From Pseudomonadota bacterium (GTDB taxonomy: Bacteria; Pseudomonadota; Alphaproteobacteria; Rhizobiales; Xanthobacteraceae), in NCBI GenBank assembly GCA_023388935.1, contig JAEWFG010000389.1, positions 1 to 9,698 on the forward strand: 9,698 bases of DNA. Direction: 5' to 3'. Numbering within the stretch: position 1 is the stretch's first letter; every line of letters starts with the position of its first letter. The position numbers and the translations under genes were made by a program. The notes beneath the pieces were generated by a model that worked only from the letters and a program-made list of their open reading frames with translations, was not told where the DNA came from and did not search any database. Below, one piece after another: positions 7,388 to 9,698 of this stretch.

Positions 7388-8248
7388 TTATGCCGGCTTC
7401 GCCGTCACGATCCAGATCGCGCCCTGCAACGCTACGCTCTGTCCCCTGAGGAACGGCGCGAGTGTCTCGCGGATGGAGGCTTTTGCGGCCTCATAGGTTT
7501 CTTGCGGATGGCCCTGCAGCGCTCGGCTTGCCGGTCCGATTTGCAAGGCCCCGTCGACGGCGGCATCGAGCCCGCCGCCGATCGCGATGTCCATCGCGAG
7601 GTTGTGCGGCTCCATTGCGACGTCCACGAAGCCGGCACCTTTCAGGATTCGCATCACGCGCTCTTCGGAGGCGAAGGCGAACGGACCCGGCTCTTCCGGC
7701 CCGACCGGCGGCATTTTGGGGACGTGTTTGTAGACCGCCATCAGCGGCGTCATCATCCACGGATTTTCCTTCGGCTCGCGCCAGCAGACGAAGGCGAGCC
7801 GCCCGGACGATTTCAGCGCGCGACGGAGGTTGGTGAAGGACGCAATGGGATCGGCGAAGAACATCACGCCGAAACGCGAAGCCAGGAGATCAAAGCTTGC
7901 CGGCTCGAACGGATGCACCGTCGCATCCGCCAGCACGAAATCGAGCGGCAGGTCCTTTGGCGCGAGTGCACGCGCCTGCGACAGCATCGGGGCGGACACG
8001 TCGAGGCCGAGCGCAAATCCGTTCGGCGCCACCGCCTTGGCGAAAGCGACCGTGGTCGCGCCGGAGCCGCAGCCGACATCGAGGACGCGCTCGCCCGGCC
8101 TCGGCCTGGCGCGGTCGATCAGGACATCGGCGATCGGCCCGAGCAGCGTCTCCTGCACGGCGTGACGGTCGGCCCAACGCTGTCCGCTCGGGCCGTTCCA
8201 ATAGGCGACCTGGTCCGCGTTTTGCTCGTGTCCGCTTGGCTGTTCCAT
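7388..8248 (-). CDS. Class I SAM-dependent methyltransferase (UbiE/Methyltransf_11-like), substrate unknown
   Basis: Encodes 286 residues from an ATG whose complement is at 8246-8248, with AGGGGA at the right distance upstream (complement of 8253-8258). An in-frame start further upstream (8299) would add 17 residues without a better ribosome site. Motif I is VLDVGCGSGATT (residues 55-66), followed by the acidic residue ending beta-strand 2 (Asp83 in GLDVS) and ADATVHPFEPASFDLLASRFGVMFF for the later motifs. This is a complete Rossmann-fold methyltransferase core. The C-terminal third (residues about 170-286) probably sets substrate specificity and has no feature I can tie to a function. It is convergent with the metal operon and divergent from the tRNA, so it is probably a single-gene unit. 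Not convincingly a ubiquinone-pathway UbiE. Confidence 0.85.
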   Translation of the reverse strand: MEQPSGHEQNADQVAYWNGPSGQRWADRHAVQETLLGPIADVLIDRARPRPGERVLDVGCGSGATTVAFAKAVAPNGFALGLDVSAPMLSQARALAPKDLPLDFVLADATVHPFEPASFDLLASRFGVMFFADPIASFTNLRRALKSSGRLAFVCWREPKENPWMMTPLMAVYKHVPKMPPVGPEEPGPFAFASEERVMRILKGAGFVDVAMEPHNLAMDIAIGGGLDAAVDGALQIGPASRALQGHPQETYEAAKASIRETLAPFLRGQSVALQGAIWIVTAKPA

Positions 8249-8336
8249 CGGGTCCCCTGTCGCTTCGCCAGCGCTGATACCACGCCGGAAGCCCATCAAG
8301 CGGTCAAATGAGCGCGCCTTGCGGCAAGACCGCCTC

Positions 8337-8366
8337 TTGCTCCAACACCCGCCGGAGCGCTAAAGA
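8337..8366 (+). promoter_or_regulatory. Probable promoter of tRNA-Val
   Basis: TTGCTC at 8337-8342 and TAAAGA at 8361-8366 are 18 bases apart, and the mature tRNA begins at 8376, 9 bases after the -10 element. The leading CTTG resembles alphaproteobacterial housekeeping promoters. The -10 is a weak match, so this rests mainly on position. Confidence 0.4.
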
Positions 8367-8375
8367 GGCGCCGTG

Positions 8376-8452
8376 GGGCGGTTAGCTCAGCTGGTTAGAG
8401 CATCTCGTTTACACCGAGAGGGTCCGCGGTTCGAATCCGTGACCGCCCACCA
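8376..8452 (+). tRNA. tRNA-Val (anticodon TAC)
   Basis: A full 77-base cloverleaf can be drawn. The acceptor stem is GGGCGGT (8376-8382) with ACCGCCC (8442-8448). A D-arm with AGCTCAGCTGGTTAGAGC follows, then the anticodon stem TCTCG/CGAGA enclosing TTTACAC. The T-arm contains GGTTCGAATCC. The discriminator base is A, and CCA is encoded at 8450-8452. The loop places TAC at positions 34-36, decoding GUA and related valine codons. No integrase or repeated 3' end is seen nearby, so there is no sign of use as an integration site. Confidence 0.96.
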
Positions 8453-8527
8453 GCCTTCGCCTGCTTCGCAGGCTACGGCCTGGCAAGCCAGCCGAGGCGC
8501 TCCTTGGCGCGAAGCTGGCGAAGGCTG
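8451..8527. repeat. Palindromic element abutting the tRNA 3' end
   Basis: CAGCCTTCGCC (8451-8461) is a perfect 11-base inverted match to GGCGAAGGCTG (8517-8527). Within it are two smaller hairpins: CCTGC/GCAGG (8460-8464 with 8468-8472) and CTGGC/GCCAG (8480-8484 with 8487-8491), the latter extendable with one bulge. The element begins on the last two bases of the encoded CCA. It resembles the CAGCCTTCGC-type dispersed palindromes that I associate with bradyrhizobial intergenic DNA. It could act as a processing or termination structure for the tRNA transcript, but no T run follows. Bases 8528-8573, up to the GFA gene, show nothing I can name. Confidence 0.55.
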
Positions 8528-8573
8528 CCACGCCGAAGCCGTTTGGCGGAGGCGGGCTTGTCGCAAGCCAACC

Positions 8574-8978
8574 TCAATCCCCTGGCCGCCCCGGCAACAA
8601 CGGCACCGCATCGATCCACACCGCCGCCGAATGGCACCAGATCTGCCTGACGGGCCGCAAGGCGTCGCGCTGGCGGATGCTGCCCCAGCGGATGCCCCAA
8701 TCGTCGGCCTGGTCGCCCTCGCCGCTGGTGAACAGCGGGGAACCGCAATCGCCGCAAAAGTGCTGGAAGCGCATCCGGCCGTTGTCGCCACGCTTGCCGT
8801 AGACCTTCGGGGTGCCGCTGGTGAGCTTGACGTCCGCACCGGAACAGATCGCTGTCACCCGGAACGGCGATCCCGTCAGGGTCTGGCAATCCCGGCAATG
8901 GCAGACCGACACCGCCTCGGGATCGATCTCGGCTTCAAAGGTGATCCGCCCGCAATGGCATTGTCCGTCGATCTGCAT
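8574..8978 (-). CDS. GFA-family zinc-binding protein (glutathione-dependent formaldehyde-activating enzyme-like)
   Basis: Encodes 134 residues from the ATG complementing 8976-8978, preceded by GGGGA at a normal distance. An in-frame TTG at 9000-9002 is less likely. The GFA fold signature is complete: CHCG (Cys7, Cys9), CHCRDC (Cys26, Cys28, Cys31) and CGDCGSPL (Cys75, Cys78). In the family, Cys7/Cys9/Cys75/Cys78 would form the structural zinc site and Cys26/Cys28/Cys31 the second, catalytic-type site. The length is usual for small members. Most such proteins are not proven formaldehyde enzymes (members include S-(hydroxymethyl)glutathione synthase-like and uncharacterised forms), so the reaction is left open. 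It lies downstream of lon on the same strand, but a strong terminator separates them, so it is probably expressed from its own promoter or by readthrough. Confidence 0.88.
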   Translation of the reverse strand: MQIDGQCHCGRITFEAEIDPEAVSVCHCRDCQTLTGSPFRVTAICSGADVKLTSGTPKVYGKRGDNGRMRFQHFCGDCGSPLFTSGEGDQADDWGIRWGSIRQRDALRPVRQIWCHSAAVWIDAVPLLPGRPGD

Positions 8979-9000
8979 CGCTTTCGTCCCCTTGTCCCCC

Positions 9001-9031
9001 AAAACAAAAACGGCGCCCGAAGGCGCCGTTT
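9001..9031 (-). terminator. Intrinsic terminator of lon
   Basis: AAACGGCGCC (9008-9017) pairs perfectly with GGCGCCGTTT (9022-9031) around the loop CGAA, a 10-bp GC-rich stem. Reading leftward on the - strand, the stem is followed at once by TTTTTGTTTT (complement of 9001-9010). It begins 19 bases after the lon stop codon. This is a textbook Rho-independent terminator and separates lon from the GFA gene. Confidence 0.93.
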
Positions 9032-9049
9032 ATCATTTTTCGCTGAATC

Positions 9050-9698
<649 letters not shown>

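Noticed and set aside
7364..8311. A 315-residue open frame on the + strand opposite the methyltransferase
   Set aside because: The - strand frame has full methyltransferase motifs and a good ribosome site; the + frame starts inside the dispersed repeat and is an Arg/His-rich shadow.
8300..8333. Short inverted repeat GCGGTC...GACCGC upstream of the tRNA
   Set aside because: Only six base pairs with a 22-base spacer in GC-rich DNA, expected by chance, and no matching function.
8376..8527. tRNA-Val as a mobile-element attachment site
   Set aside because: No integrase and no repeated copy of the tRNA 3' end appear in the window; the adjacent palindrome is an inverted, not direct, repeat.

Overview
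The window is GC-rich and looks like a chromosomal segment of an alphaproteobacterium of the Bradyrhizobium/Rhodopseudomonas type. The evidence is the codon bias, the Lon C-terminus, a GGAAC-type general-stress promoter motif, and a dispersed palindrome built on CGTCATTGCGAG...CTCGCAATGACG, a repeat I associate with that group. The assignment is inference from pattern memory; no search was run.

Layout, left to right. (1) The last 44 codons of a peptidase T gene (+). (2) About 250 bases without a gene. They hold a possible EcfG/RpoE2-type promoter, a 13-bp hairpin followed by TTT (terminator or end of a small RNA), and a second strong hairpin just before the next gene. (3) A tightly packed + strand metal-export operon, 391-7236: a small membrane-anchored His/Cys-rich protein, a CzcC-type outer-membrane factor, a CzcB-type adaptor that lacks the usual coiled-coil hairpin, a CzcA-type HME-RND pump with the Asp402/Asp408/Glu415 proton-relay residues, and a His-rich cation diffusion facilitator. 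The last four genes overlap or nearly touch (ATGA overlap, 8-base overlap, 2-base gap). (4) A 115-base dispersed palindromic repeat between convergent genes. (5) A class I SAM-dependent methyltransferase on the - strand. (6) tRNA-Val(TAC) on the + strand, followed without a gap by a palindromic element. (7) A GFA-family zinc protein on the - strand. (8) A strong intrinsic terminator and the C-terminal protease domain of Lon (-), which runs off the window.

How the genes work together: the CDF protein would move divalent cations (Zn, Co, Cd or Ni) from cytoplasm to periplasm. The RND-adaptor-outer membrane factor complex would export them from periplasm to outside. The small His/Cys-rich protein at the head of the operon could bind metal at the membrane. 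No metal-responsive regulator is encoded here, so control must come from elsewhere or from the leader structures. The remaining genes look like ordinary housekeeping neighbours. I see no phage, CRISPR, toxin-antitoxin or transposase gene. The most unusual points are the hairpinless adaptor, the unassigned His/Cys protein and the structured leader region.
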